From: Massilia kyonggiensis
GTDB lineage: Bacteria; Pseudomonadota; Gammaproteobacteria; Burkholderiales; Burkholderiaceae_D
DNA: 64,000 nucleotides
Reading direction: 5' to 3'
Assembly: GCF_024756235.1 (NCBI RefSeq)
Contig: NZ_JANUGY010000012.1
Coordinates: 62,001-126,000 of the forward strand
Under the pieces are notes generated by a model. That model was not told where the DNA came from and made no database searches. It worked only from the letters and a program-made list of their open reading frames with translations. Made by a program: the position numbers and the translations under genes. This document shows positions 33,130 to 42,598 of the stretch, piece by piece (position 1 is the stretch's first letter; every line of letters begins with the position of its first letter).

Positions 33130-35754
33130 ATGAGCATCAACCTGAAAACCCTGATCGGCAAACTGGACGACACCTGCCGCGCGGCCGCCACGCGGGCGGC
33201 CGGCCTGTGCGTGTCGCTGGGACAGTACGAGGTCGACATCGAACACCTGTTCCTCGCGCTGCTGGAACAGCCGGCCTGCGACGTGGCCGTCATCGCGCGC
33301 CGCTCTAGCGTGTCGATCGAACGGCTGGAAGCGGACCTGCACGCGGAAGTGGCCGGCTTCAAGAGCGGCAACTCGCGCACGCCCGTGTTCTCGGAGCGTC
33401 TGCCGAAACTGTTCGAACACGCGTGGCTCATCGCGTCGCTCGACCTGCGCGCGGGGCAGCAGGCGGGCATCCGCAGCGGCCACCTGCTGCAGGCGCTGCT
33501 CAGTTCTCCCGAGCTGTCGCAGCTGGCGCATCGCGTGTCGCCGCAGTTCGCGGAATTCGACCTGGACCGCATCAAGCATCATTTCGACGACGTGACGGCC
33601 GGCTCCGACGAGGCCCCGGCCATCGCCGCGGCGCCCGTGCAGGGCGAGGGTGCGGACCCGGTGGGCGAGCTGCAGCGCCAGGGGCCGTCGAAGACGCCCG
33701 CACTGGACCAGTTCACGACGAACCTCACGCAGCGCGCGCGCGACGGCAAGGTCGACCCGGTGATCGGACGCGACGCGGAAATCCGCCAGCTCGTCGACAT
33801 CCTCATGCGCCGCCGCCAGAACAACCCGATCCTGACGGGCGAGGCGGGCGTCGGCAAGACGGCCGTCGTGGAAGGTCTTGCATTGCGCGTCGCGACGGGC
33901 GACGTGCCGGCTGTGCTGCGCGGCGTGGAAATCCACGTGCTGGACCTGGGCCTGCTGCAGGCTGGCGCCAGCGTGAAGGGCGAGTTCGAGAACCGCCTCA
34001 AGAACACCATCGACGAAGTGAAAAAGAGCCCGCACCCGATCATCCTGTTCATCGACGAGGCGCATACGATGATCGGCGCAGGCGGCCAGGCGGGCCAGAA
34101 CGACGCGGCGAATCTGCTGAAGCCCGCGCTGGCACGGGGCGAACTGCGCACGATCGCGGCCACGACGTGGAGCGAGTACAAGAAATACTTCGAGAAGGAC
34201 CCGGCGCTGGCACGCCGCTTCCAGGTCGTGAAGGTCGAGGAACCGAGCGAGGAACTGGCCTGCGCCATGCTGCGCGGGATGGCGCCGCTGATGGAGAAGC
34301 ATTTCAACGTGCGCATCCACGACGAGGCGATCACGGAAGCCGTGCGCCTGTCGCACCGCTACATCAGCGGCCGCCAGCTGCCGGACAAGGCCATCGGCGT
34401 GCTGGACACCGCGTGCGCGAAAGTGGCGCTGGGCCGCGACGCGGCGCCCGCGCGCATCGAAGATCTCACGCGCCAGCTGGAACGCCTCGATGCCGAACGC
34501 GCGGCGCTGGAGCGCGAGCAGGCGGCGGGCGAGGGCGCGCACGACGCGCGGCTGGGCGAACTGTCGGCGGCGCGCGGCGCCGCCGAGGACGAACTGGCGA
34601 CGTTGCGCGCGCGCTGGGAACGCGAGCGCGATCTCGTGACCCGCATCCGCGACATGCGCGTAGGCGAAGCTGCCGACGCGCGCGGCTTGCGCGACGAACT
34701 GAAAGCCGTGCAGGGCGAGACGCCGCTCGTGCCGCTGCAGGTGGACGGCCACGTGGTGGCCGGCATCGTCGCCGGCTGGACCGGGATCCCGCTCGGCAAG
34801 ATGGTCAAGGACGAGATCCGCACGGTTCTGAACCTGCAGGACCTGCTGGAAGAGCGCGTGCTGGGCCAGTCGCATGCGATCGACGCGGTCGCGCAGCGCG
34901 TGCGCACGGCGCGCGCGAACCTGGACGATCCGAACAAGCCGAAAGGCGTATTCCTGTTCGTGGGCCCGTCCGGCGTCGGCAAGACAGAGACGGCGCTGGC
35001 GCTGGCCGACGTGCTGTACGGCGGCGAACGCAAGCTCGTCACCATCAACATGAGCGAATACCAGGAAGCGCACAGCGTCTCGGGCCTGAAAGGCTCGCCG
35101 CCGGGCTACGTGGGCTATGGCGAGGGCGGCGTGCTGACGGAAGCGGTGCGCCGCAACCCGTACAGCGTCGTGCTGCTCGACGAAGTGGAGAAGGCCCACC
35201 CGGACGTGCTCGAACTGTTCTTCCAGGTGTTCGACAAGGGCGTGCTGGACGATGCGGAAGGCCGCGAAGTCGATTTCCGCAATACGATCATCATCCTCAC
35301 GTCGAACGTCGCGTCGAGCACGCTGATGCAGGCCTGCCTGAACAAGGATCCGGAAGAGGTGCCGTCGGCCGACGAACTGGAAGCGCTGATCCGCCCGGCG
35401 CTCGTCAAGCAGTTCAAGCCCGCGTTCCTGGGGCGCCTGAAGGTCGTGCCGTTCTATCCGATCCCGGACGACGTGCTGGCCGGGATCATCGAACTCAAGC
35501 TCGGACGCATCGGCCAGCGCGTCGCCGCCAACCACAAGGCGGCGTTCGCGTACGACGAATCGCTCGTGGATGCCGTGCTGGCCCGCTGCACGGAAGTCGA
35601 TTCCGGCGCGCGCAACGTCGACAACATCCTCAACGGCACCTTGCTGCCGCAGATTGCCGAGGCCGTGCTGGCGCGCATGGCGGAGGGCGCCGCGATCGAA
35701 CGGATCGAGGTTGGGGCGGACGAGAACGGCGATTTCACATACGCGATCACGTAA
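33130..35754 (+). CDS. clpV: T6SS sheath-recycling ATPase ClpV (TssH)
   Basis: An 874-residue AAA+ ATPase that unfolds contracted TssB/TssC sheath for reuse. The N-domain (residues 1-160) is followed by AAA domain 1 with Walker A GEAGVGKT (from 237) and Walker B ILFIDEAH. A coiled-coil middle region follows (about 450-540, with a Glu/Arg-rich heptad pattern), then AAA domain 2 with Walker A GPSGVGKT (from 612) and Walker B VVLLDEVEK. It is the last gene of the tssB operon before the glycan cassette. No terminator is visible after it. Confidence 0.95.
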   Translation: MSINLKTLIGKLDDTCRAAATRAAGLCVSLGQYEVDIEHLFLALLEQPACDVAVIARRSSVSIERLEADLHAEVAGFKSGNSRTPVFSERLPKLFEHAWLIASLDLRAGQQAGIRSGHLLQALLSSPELSQLAHRVSPQFAEFDLDRIKHHFDDVTAGSDEAPAIAAAPVQGEGADPVGELQRQGPSKTPALDQFTTNLTQRARDGKVDPVIGRDAEIRQLVDILMRRRQNNPILTGEAGVGKTAVVEGLALRVATGDVPAVLRGVEIHVLDLGLLQAGASVKGEFENRLKNTIDEVKKSPHPIILFIDEAHTMIGAGGQAGQNDAANLLKPALARGELRTIAATTWSEYKKYFEKDPALARRFQVVKVEEPSEELACAMLRGMAPLMEKHFNVRIHDEAITEAVRLSHRYISGRQLPDKAIGVLDTACAKVALGRDAAPARIEDLTRQLERLDAERAALEREQAAGEGAHDARLGELSAARGAAEDELATLRARWERERDLVTRIRDMRVGEAADARGLRDELKAVQGETPLVPLQVDGHVVAGIVAGWTGIPLGKMVKDEIRTVLNLQDLLEERVLGQSHAIDAVAQRVRTARANLDDPNKPKGVFLFVGPSGVGKTETALALADVLYGGERKLVTINMSEYQEAHSVSGLKGSPPGYVGYGEGGVLTEAVRRNPYSVVLLDEVEKAHPDVLELFFQVFDKGVLDDAEGREVDFRNTIIILTSNVASSTLMQACLNKDPEEVPSADELEALIRPALVKQFKPAFLGRLKVVPFYPIPDDVLAGIIELKLGRIGQRVAANHKAAFAYDESLVDAVLARCTEVDSGARNVDNILNGTLLPQIAEAVLARMAEGAAIERIEVGADENGDFTYAIT

Positions 35755-35785
35755 CGAGGGAGGGGCGGCCCGAGATATCGATATC

Positions 35786-35798
35786 GATATCGATAACA
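35786..35798 (-). promoter_or_regulatory. LacI-type operator 1
   Basis: On the minus strand this reads TGTTATCGATATC, the same 13 bases as operator 3 on the plus strand. It lies about 165 bp upstream of the -10 box, within the GATATC repeat. Confidence 0.45.
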
Positions 35799-35855
35799 AA
35801 CGGAGTGTGATCGGCGCCGTGACGCGCCGCAGCAAATCTCGCGTTTTTCGGGCCG

Positions 35856-35869
35856 TGTTAGCGATAACG
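35856..35869 (+). promoter_or_regulatory. LacI-type operator 2
   Basis: TGTTAGCGATAACG is a near-palindrome (GTTA-4-TAAC) around a central CG, as typical for LacI/GalR-family operators. It is about 95 bp upstream of the -10 box. Confidence 0.5.
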
Positions 35870-35904
35870 CCCGTACCTACCGTATCTTCTTCGCATCATT
35901 GGTG

Positions 35905-35955
35905 AAAATCGTAACGCCGATTGCTTACTTTCGTAACTCGGCGTACTCCTATAAT
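35905..35955 (+). promoter_or_regulatory. Promoter of the second TonB receptor with AraC-type tandem site
   Basis: AAAATCGTAA (35905-35914 region) and CTTTCGTAAC (35928-35937 region) are direct repeats 22 bp apart, like the region 1 operators. A perfect TATAAT -10 box is at 35950-35955. Relative to the repeats it lies about one helix turn closer than in region 1, and the -35 position (ACTTTC) is inside the inner repeat. Confidence 0.5.
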
Positions 35956-35965
35956 CCACTCGCAT

Positions 35966-35978
35966 TGTTATCGATATC
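35966..35978 (+). promoter_or_regulatory. LacI-type operator 3
   Basis: TGTTATCGATATC lies just downstream of the predicted start of transcription (about 35962), the usual position for a blocking repressor. The LacI gene at the end of this cassette is the likely partner. Confidence 0.5.
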
Positions 35979-36066
35979 TACAACGGCAGCCGGCTTCAAG
36001 GCATGTCGCAAAACCAACGAAACAATAAAACAACGAGTCCCAACGGATTAATTGGAGGAGAAGAAA

Positions 36067-39051
36067 ATGCACCAGAAATACTACACCGTTCCGCGCATGA
36101 CCCTCGTCGCACTGGCCCTTTCCCAGGCCTTTGCCATGCAGGCGATGGCACAGGTGGCGCCGGTCGAAACCAACACCGTCGTCGTGAAGGGTCTGCGCGC
36201 CAGCGCGGAATCGTCCCTGGCGATCAAGAAGAACGCGATGGAAGTCGTCGACTCCATCACTGCCGACGACATCGGCAAGCTGCCCGATCCTAACGTCGCC
36301 GAAACGCTCACGCGCCTGCCGGGCGTGCAGGGTTACCGCTACGGCGGCGAAGGCGCCTCGCCGGGCGGCAACGGCTCCGGCCTGACCATCCGCGGCCTGT
36401 CGAACCAGACGGCGTCGCAAGTCAACGGCCGCGCCTATTTCACCGCAGGCTCGCGCGAATTCAACATCGAAGACGCGGTGCCGGCCATGGTCGCCGGCAT
36501 CGACGTCTACAAGAACCCTTCCGCCGAACACGTCGAAGGCGCCATCGGTGGCCTGATCAACCTGCGCACCCGCAATCCGAGCGATTTCAAGAGTTTTACC
36601 GCCGTGCTGAACGGCAATATGCGCTACAACGATCTCGTCCGGAAGAAAGAACCTGAAGTGAGCGGACTGCTCGCCAACCGCTTCGATCTCGGCGGCGGTT
36701 CGCGCATCGGCGTGATGGCCGCCTTCGCCTTCCAGAAGACCACCAGCCGTAACGACGCTGCCGGCACCAATGGCGGTATGAACTACCGGCGCATGGTCCG
36801 TGGCGACAGCGCCGAGTACGCGAACCTGGCGGCCGCGAACACGGGCAACAACGTGGCCCAACCCATGTCGAAGTATGTCGGCCGCAGCGACATCACTTAC
36901 CTGGCGCCCGTGGATCTGAAACCGGCCTCGGGCACCACCGCTCCCAACGTAGTACCGGACACGTCCAAGCTGACGCCCGAACAGGCCGCCAACATCATCT
37001 CCGCCAATACCCTCGGTCCCTGGCCCAGTGTAGAAAGCATCGCGCGTACGCGCAAAGCCCTGAACCTCGGGGCCGATTATCGCGTCAACAATACCTTGCG
37101 CTTCTACACCGAAGGCGCCTACACCTCTTACCTGTACAACCAGAACTATCTGTTCACCCGCATTTTTAACGACTACGGGGGTAACGTCCAGAACCTGACG
37201 GTCACGCCGTTCACGATCAACGAGTACATGGTCAATCGCAACGCCAACGGCGGCAGCAACGACGTCGTGACCAGCCAGCGTGCACTCGGCGGTACCTTCC
37301 TGAACCAGCCGATCGGTACGTGGGGCGGCGATGAGCACAGCCTGTACACGACCTGGAACGTGGCCACGGGCGTCGAGTGGAGCCCGACCCCCGCACTGTC
37401 GCTCAAGGGCGACATCAACTACATCAGGGCGGACCGCATCAAGGATAACCGCCGTGTCGAGATGGTCAACGCACCCGGCCAGTACTTCGATATCACTCGC
37501 GTCAACCAGAACTGGAACGACGGCCACTACACGAACATTCACGGCAACGATTGGACCGATCCCGCCAAGTTCGTCTTCCAGCGATACAGCGGCGACGGCT
37601 ACCAGGAATTCCACGACAATGGCGCCGCAACCGCGCTCAGCGGCATCTATACGTTCGAAGAGGGCTTCTTCAGCAGGTTGAAGTTCGGCACGCGCTTTGC
37701 GCATCAGACCAACCGGTTCTTTGACAAGAATCCCTACATCCAGCCCCATTGGTTGACGACGGACGGCAAGCCGCTCGCCGCCGATTACTCGAACGCGATT
37801 TCCGCGGCGTCCAAGCCGGGTGTCCTGGGGCAGGCGCCGACGAACATGCTGGGCAACCAGAACGGCTATACGGGGGGCTTTGTCACGTACAACCCGGACG
37901 CGCTGCTGGGCAACCAGGTGGCCGCACAATTCCCGCTGGCGAATATCATCCCCGAGGGCAGCTACCCCGAATACGAGCTGGGCCGCCGTTATCTCAACGA
38001 GAATACGCTGGCCGGCTACGTCTCCGCCGACTTCGCGGCGTTCGACGATCGCCTCAAGGGTAACGTCGGCGTACGCGTCGTCCGCACCAAGTCCCAGGCG
38101 ACCGCACGCGTCCTCTCCGACCCGGCCCAGGCGACGTCCCCGCTGATCGACAATACGAAGACGACGACCTACACGAATGTCCTGCCGGCGTTGAACTTCA
38201 CCTACGACATCGCGAAGGACTTCCTGGCCCGCTTCGGCTACGGCCGTGGCTTGACCCGTCCCAATCTGGACCTGCTGAATCCGAACTACTCGTACAACTT
38301 CGGAAACGGCACCGTCAACGTGGGCAATCCGGACCTGAGCCCGCAGAAAGCCGACAGTGTCGACCTCTCGCTCGAACGCTATTTCAGCCCGACGAACTAT
38401 GTGGCGCTCGGCCTGTTCAACAAGGACATCAGCGGCTTCTTCAGCCAACTCTCGAGCTGCGGGATGCCGCAGAATGCGGTGGCCTACACGGGACCCAGCA
38501 ACGGCTGCTCGAATGGCCAGTGGATGGTCTCGAAGAACGTCAATGCCGCGAACGGCTATGCGCGCGGCGTGGAATTGTCCGGGCAATGGTTCTTCAACGA
38601 CAAGGATAGCTGGCTGAAGAACTTCGGTGTCGCAGGCTCCTATACGTATGTCGATACGTCCGCGCCGCTGAATATCGGCACGAACTCCGCGCCCATCTTC
38701 ATCGATGCGCAGCAGAACTTCGTATCCAAGAACAGCTACAGCCTCACCGGCATGTACGAGGACAGCAAGCTGTCGGCCCGCCTCGTGTACACCTGGCGTT
38801 CGTCCCAGAACCGGGGTTACAACGGACTCATTCCGTTGTTCAGCACTTACATCGGGTCATACGGTCTGCTCGACGGATCGATCAACTACGCGATCGACGA
38901 GCACCTGACCCTGGCCTTCAATGCGTCGAACATCACGAACAAGGCGCCCAACCGCTACGCCGGCGAAGTGCAAACGATGGAAACGGGCCGCGAGTACTCG
39001 CACATGGACAACGGCCGCTCGTTCAGCCTCGGCCTGCGTTACAAGTTCTGA
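36067..39051 (+). CDS. TonB-dependent outer-membrane receptor 2
   Basis: A 994-residue TonB-dependent receptor. The signal peptide ends at MQAMAQ-VAPVE; the TonB-box/plug region contains NTVVVKGLRAS and SITADDIGKLPDPNVAETL, and the barrel ends in RSFSLGLRYKF. ATG 36067 has GGAGGAGAAG directly upstream. It starts a second glycan cassette with GH35, GH43 and a LacI regulator and probably imports galactose-containing oligosaccharides. Codon use is somewhat less biased than in the flanking T6SS genes. Confidence 0.93.
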   Translation: MHQKYYTVPRMTLVALALSQAFAMQAMAQVAPVETNTVVVKGLRASAESSLAIKKNAMEVVDSITADDIGKLPDPNVAETLTRLPGVQGYRYGGEGASPGGNGSGLTIRGLSNQTASQVNGRAYFTAGSREFNIEDAVPAMVAGIDVYKNPSAEHVEGAIGGLINLRTRNPSDFKSFTAVLNGNMRYNDLVRKKEPEVSGLLANRFDLGGGSRIGVMAAFAFQKTTSRNDAAGTNGGMNYRRMVRGDSAEYANLAAANTGNNVAQPMSKYVGRSDITYLAPVDLKPASGTTAPNVVPDTSKLTPEQAANIISANTLGPWPSVESIARTRKALNLGADYRVNNTLRFYTEGAYTSYLYNQNYLFTRIFNDYGGNVQNLTVTPFTINEYMVNRNANGGSNDVVTSQRALGGTFLNQPIGTWGGDEHSLYTTWNVATGVEWSPTPALSLKGDINYIRADRIKDNRRVEMVNAPGQYFDITRVNQNWNDGHYTNIHGNDWTDPAKFVFQRYSGDGYQEFHDNGAATALSGIYTFEEGFFSRLKFGTRFAHQTNRFFDKNPYIQPHWLTTDGKPLAADYSNAISAASKPGVLGQAPTNMLGNQNGYTGGFVTYNPDALLGNQVAAQFPLANIIPEGSYPEYELGRRYLNENTLAGYVSADFAAFDDRLKGNVGVRVVRTKSQATARVLSDPAQATSPLIDNTKTTTYTNVLPALNFTYDIAKDFLARFGYGRGLTRPNLDLLNPNYSYNFGNGTVNVGNPDLSPQKADSVDLSLERYFSPTNYVALGLFNKDISGFFSQLSSCGMPQNAVAYTGPSNGCSNGQWMVSKNVNAANGYARGVELSGQWFFNDKDSWLKNFGVAGSYTYVDTSAPLNIGTNSAPIFIDAQQNFVSKNSYSLTGMYEDSKLSARLVYTWRSSQNRGYNGLIPLFSTYIGSYGLLDGSINYAIDEHLTLAFNASNITNKAPNRYAGEVQTMETGREYSHMDNGRSFSLGLRYKF

Positions 39052-39062
39052 TCTCGGCAAGC

Positions 39063-39108
39063 ACCGGCACGACCGTCCGCACCCGCGGCCGGCCGTGCCG
39101 GTTTTTTT
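39063..39108 (+). terminator. Intrinsic terminator between receptor 2 and GH35
   Basis: ACCGGCACG (39063-39071) pairs with CGTGCCGGT (39094-39102), with a further CCG/CGG inside, followed by seven T residues (39102-39108). The GH35 gene begins 18 nt later without a visible promoter, so partial read-through is expected. Confidence 0.85.
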
Positions 39109-39125
39109 CTTTGGATACCGACCAC

Positions 39126-41477
39126 ATGACCATCAGTTTCCAGCGCCGCCGCCTGTTGCAGGGCGCGGCCCTGCTGCCCGCTTTGCTGCCGCTTACGGGC
39201 ACCCTGCACGCGGCGAACTCGCACCGCTTCGCGATCGGCGAGCATGACTTTCTGCTGGACGGGAAACCCCTGCAAATCCGCTGCGGCGAGATGCACTTCG
39301 CCCGCGTGCCGCGCGAATATTGGGCGCACCGCCTCAAGACCATCAAGGCGATGGGCCTGAACGCGGTGTGCGCCTACCTGTTCTGGAATTACCACGAATG
39401 GCGCGAAGGCCGCTACGACTGGGCCGCGCAGCGCGACGCCGCCGAATTCTGCCGGCTCGCGCAGCAGGAAGGGCTGTGGGTGATTCTGCGTCCCGGCCCG
39501 TACGCCTGCGCCGAGTGGGAGATGGGCGGCATGCCGTGGTGGCTTCTCAAGCACGACGGCGACGCTTTCCTGCGCACGCGCGACGAGGCCTATCTTGCTC
39601 CCGCGCGGCGCTGGCTGAAGGAAGTCGGACGCGTGCTCGGGCCGCAGCAGGTGACGCACGGCGGTCCGATCCTGATGGTGCAGGTCGAGAACGAATACGG
39701 CTTCTACGGCGACGACGTCGGCTATCTGCGCGTGCTGCGCCAGGCCTTGCTGGACGCGGGCTTCGACGTGCCGCTGTTCCAGTGCAATCCGACGAACGCC
39801 GTCGCCCGCACGCATATCCCGGAACTGTTCACGGTGGCGAACTTCGGCAGCGATCCCGCTGCCGGCTTCAAGGCGCTGGACGCCGTGCAGAAGGGCCCGC
39901 GCATGTGCGGCGAGTATTACTCCGGCTGGTTCGATACCTGGGGTTCGCCGCACCACAGCGGCGGCGTCGAGGGCGCGACGAAGGACATCGCCGCGATGCT
40001 GAAGGCGAACGGTTCGTTCAGCCTGTACATGGCGCACGGCGGCACGACGTTCGGCCTGTGGGGCGGCTGCGACCGTCCGTTCCGGCCCGATACGACGAGC
40101 TACGACTACGATGCGCCGATCGGCGAAGCGGGCTGGATCGGCGCGAAATTCGATGCGTACCGCGCCGCGATGACGCCGTTCCTGGCGCCGGGCGAAACAC
40201 TGCCCGAGCCGCCGCCGCGCATGCCCGTCATGAGCATCGCCCCGTTCGCGCTGGCGGAATCCGTGCCCGTGAAGTCCGCGCTGCCGGCACGCGTCATCAA
40301 GGCGGTGTCGCCGCGGCCGATCGAGCACTACGACATCAGCCGCGGCCTCGTGTCGTACCGTGTGACCCTGCCGGCCGGCCCTTCGGGCGTCGTCGAAGTG
40401 GCACGTGCCCGCGACCTCGCGTGGATCACGCTCGACGGGAAGCAGATCGGCACGTTCGACACGCGCTACCGCCGCTACAAGGTCGACGTGCCCGCGCGCA
40501 GCAAGCCGGCCGTGCTGGAGATCCTGTTGTACACGATCGCGCGCGTGAACTTCGGCGTCGAGATCCATGACCGCAAGGGCATCCACGGTCCCGTGACGTT
40601 CACGCCGAAGGGCGGCGACGCGCAGCCGCTGGAGAACTGGGAAATCCGCGCCATCGATTTCGATGCGGATGGCGTCCTGCCGCCGCTGGCCTTCAAACAG
40701 GGACGCGGCAAGGGCGCGGCCTTCTACCGCGGCGGCTTCGATACGGCGCGCACCGGGGACACCTTCCTCGACATGTCCGCGTGGGGGCAGGGCGTCGTCT
40801 GGGTCAACGGCCGCTGCCTCGGCAGGTTCTGGAGCATCGGTCCCACGCAGACGATGTATCTGCCGGGCCCGTGGATCCGCAAGGGCCGCAACGAGGTCGT
40901 CGTGCTCGACCTGACGGGACCGCGCGGGCAGGGCACGCCCACCATCGCGGGATTGGCTGCGCCGATCCTCGACCAGCTGCACCGCGAACGCGACCTGCCG
41001 CGTCCACCGAGCACCGTCCGCCTGCAGCTGGACGGCGTGAAGCCGGCGCACGACGGCGAATTCGCGCCGGGCTCGCAGACGCAGGACGTGCGCTTCGCCG
41101 CGGCGGTGAAAGGCCGGCAGTTCTGCCTGGAGGGGCTCGATGCATTCGACGGCAAGCCGTATGCGGCCGTCGCGGAGCTGGCCCTGCTGGACAAGGACGG
41201 CAAGACGCTGGACCAGTCCAACTGGACCATCGCCTGGGTCGACAGCGAGGAAGCGACGAAGCAGGATGGCGGCGCGCTGAACGCCATCAATGGCCAGAAT
41301 AGCGACTACTGGATCACGGCCGACAAGGCCGCGTACCCGCACCGCCTCGTGATCGACGTGGGACGTGCGATGGACGTGGCCGGCCTGCGTTACGTGCCGC
41401 GGCAGGGGCCGGACGGCACGGCGGGGCGCATCCGTCGCTTCCGCGCGTACGTGGGCGACACGCTGGTGGTGGAATGA
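39126..41477 (+). CDS. Glycoside hydrolase family 35 beta-galactosidase
   Basis: A 783-residue exported beta-galactosidase. The twin-arginine N-terminus (FQRRRLLQGAALLPALLPLT, cleavage near LHA) suggests Tat export. The barrel holds the acid/base Glu190 in QVENEYG and the nucleophile Glu263 in CGEYYSGW. Beta domains follow, with GVVWVNGRCLGRFWSIGPTQ and a C-terminal discoidin-like region ending in RIRRFRAYVGDTLVVE. I chose ATG 39126 over TTG 39111, which lies at the terminator. It probably cuts terminal beta-galactose from galactan or arabinogalactan fragments. Its last codon overlaps an alternative start of the GH43 gene. Confidence 0.92.
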   Translation: MTISFQRRRLLQGAALLPALLPLTGTLHAANSHRFAIGEHDFLLDGKPLQIRCGEMHFARVPREYWAHRLKTIKAMGLNAVCAYLFWNYHEWREGRYDWAAQRDAAEFCRLAQQEGLWVILRPGPYACAEWEMGGMPWWLLKHDGDAFLRTRDEAYLAPARRWLKEVGRVLGPQQVTHGGPILMVQVENEYGFYGDDVGYLRVLRQALLDAGFDVPLFQCNPTNAVARTHIPELFTVANFGSDPAAGFKALDAVQKGPRMCGEYYSGWFDTWGSPHHSGGVEGATKDIAAMLKANGSFSLYMAHGGTTFGLWGGCDRPFRPDTTSYDYDAPIGEAGWIGAKFDAYRAAMTPFLAPGETLPEPPPRMPVMSIAPFALAESVPVKSALPARVIKAVSPRPIEHYDISRGLVSYRVTLPAGPSGVVEVARARDLAWITLDGKQIGTFDTRYRRYKVDVPARSKPAVLEILLYTIARVNFGVEIHDRKGIHGPVTFTPKGGDAQPLENWEIRAIDFDADGVLPPLAFKQGRGKGAAFYRGGFDTARTGDTFLDMSAWGQGVVWVNGRCLGRFWSIGPTQTMYLPGPWIRKGRNEVVVLDLTGPRGQGTPTIAGLAAPILDQLHRERDLPRPPSTVRLQLDGVKPAHDGEFAPGSQTQDVRFAAAVKGRQFCLEGLDAFDGKPYAAVAELALLDKDGKTLDQSNWTIAWVDSEEATKQDGGALNAINGQNSDYWITADKAAYPHRLVIDVGRAMDVAGLRYVPRQGPDGTAGRIRRFRAYVGDTLVVE

Positions 41478-41491
41478 TCAAGGAGATCCAT

Positions 41492-42598
41492 ATGAAAGTA
41501 ATCCTGGCAGCGGCGGTGCTGGCCGTGGCGACCCATGCGCAGGCGGACGACGTGTTCCGTCCCGGCGCACTGTGGCCCGACGACAAGGGCGTGCACATCA
41601 ATGCTCACGGCGGCGGCATCCTGCAGCACGACGGCGTGTATTACTGGTTCGGCGAGCACAAGGTGGGCGGCACGGCCGGCAACCGCGCACAAGTGGGCGT
41701 GCACGTGTACAGCTCACGCAACCTGACGGACTGGAAGGACGAAGGCATCGCGCTCGCCGTCACCGACGACCCGGCCAGCGACATCGTCCGCGATTCGATC
41801 ATCGAGCGGCCCAAGGTGATCCGCAATCCAAAGACTGGAAAATTCGTGATGTGGTTCCACCTGGAGCTGAAAGGCAAGCGCTATGACGCGGCGCGTGCGG
41901 GCGTCGCCGTCGCGGACAAGGTGACGGGGCCGTATGTGTATCAAGGCTCGTTCCGGCCGGACGCAGGCGCGTGGCCGGTCGACGTGACGCCGGAAGACAA
42001 GGACCCGGCCACGTCGTTCCTCGCGCGCGATTTCGCGGGCGGGCAGATGTCGCGCGACATGACCTTGTTCGTGGACGACGACGGCAAGGCCTACCAGCTC
42101 TACGCCTCGGAGGAAAACCACACGATGCACGTGTCGCGCCTGACGGACGACTACCTGCGTTCGGCCGGGCAGTACGGACGGGTGAAGCAGAACGGCGACG
42201 ACGAAGCCCCGGCCATCTTCAAGCGCGGCGGTAAATACTACCTCGTGACGTCGGGCCTGACGGGCTGGGCGCCGAATCCGGCGAAATCGTACGTTGCCGA
42301 TAACATCCTCGGGCCGTGGAAGGCGCTGGGCAACCCGGTGCGCGGCACGCCGGACCAGCAGAAGATCACGTTCGGCGGCCAGTCGACGTATGCGCTGACG
42401 TTGCAGCGCAACGGCTGCACGCGGCATATCCTGATGCTCGACGTGTGGCGCAAGATGGATGCGATCGACGGGCGCTACGTGTGGCTCCCCGTCGAGTGGG
42501 AAGGGGAGAAGCCCGTGGTGCGCTGGCGCGACCAGTGGACGCTGGCCGACCTCGACAAGCTGCCCTGCGATGGACCCGCCGCGACGGAGGCCAAGTGA
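41492..42598 (+). CDS. Glycoside hydrolase family 43 (exo-beta-1,3-galactanase-like)
   Basis: A 368-residue exported five-bladed beta-propeller enzyme with a signal peptide (MKVILAAAVLAVATHAQA). VHINAHGGGILQHDGVYYWF and the EHKVGG block resemble GH43 subfamily 24, the exo-beta-1,3-galactanases. The likely general acid is the Glu in ERPKVIRN. With the GH35 enzyme it would dismantle beta-1,3-galactan. ATG 41492 with AAGGAG 6 nt upstream is preferred over ATG 41474, which overlaps the GH35 stop. Subfamily assignment is from remembered motif resemblance only. Confidence 0.82.
   Translation: MKVILAAAVLAVATHAQADDVFRPGALWPDDKGVHINAHGGGILQHDGVYYWFGEHKVGGTAGNRAQVGVHVYSSRNLTDWKDEGIALAVTDDPASDIVRDSIIERPKVIRNPKTGKFVMWFHLELKGKRYDAARAGVAVADKVTGPYVYQGSFRPDAGAWPVDVTPEDKDPATSFLARDFAGGQMSRDMTLFVDDDGKAYQLYASEENHTMHVSRLTDDYLRSAGQYGRVKQNGDDEAPAIFKRGGKYYLVTSGLTGWAPNPAKSYVADNILGPWKALGNPVRGTPDQQKITFGGQSTYALTLQRNGCTRHILMLDVWRKMDAIDGRYVWLPVEWEGEKPVVRWRDQWTLADLDKLPCDGPAATEAK

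Larger units (their letters stand above)
35755..36066. other. Control region between clpV and the second TonB receptor
   Basis: 312 bp holding a short tandem repeat of GATATC (35774-35797), three LacI-type dyads, an AraC-type tandem site, a TATAAT box (35950-35955) and the ribosome-binding site of the receptor (TTGGAGGAG). I see no terminator for the T6SS operon and no gene. An open frame from ATG 36003 has no useful ribosome-binding site and overlaps the receptor in another frame. Confidence 0.65.

Noticed and set aside
35774..35797. Short tandem repeat of GATATC, considered as a CRISPR or mobile-element end
   Set aside because: It is only about four units of 6 bp without spacers, target duplications or a transposase. 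It is better explained as overlapping LacI-type operator sequence.
32938..35835. 965-codon open frame on the minus strand opposite clpV
   Set aside because: Shadow of clpV. No domain, and it would overlap tssG and the intergenic region.
36003..36293. 96-codon frame beginning ahead of TonB receptor 2
   Set aside because: No useful ribosome-binding site, and most of it overlaps the receptor gene in another frame.
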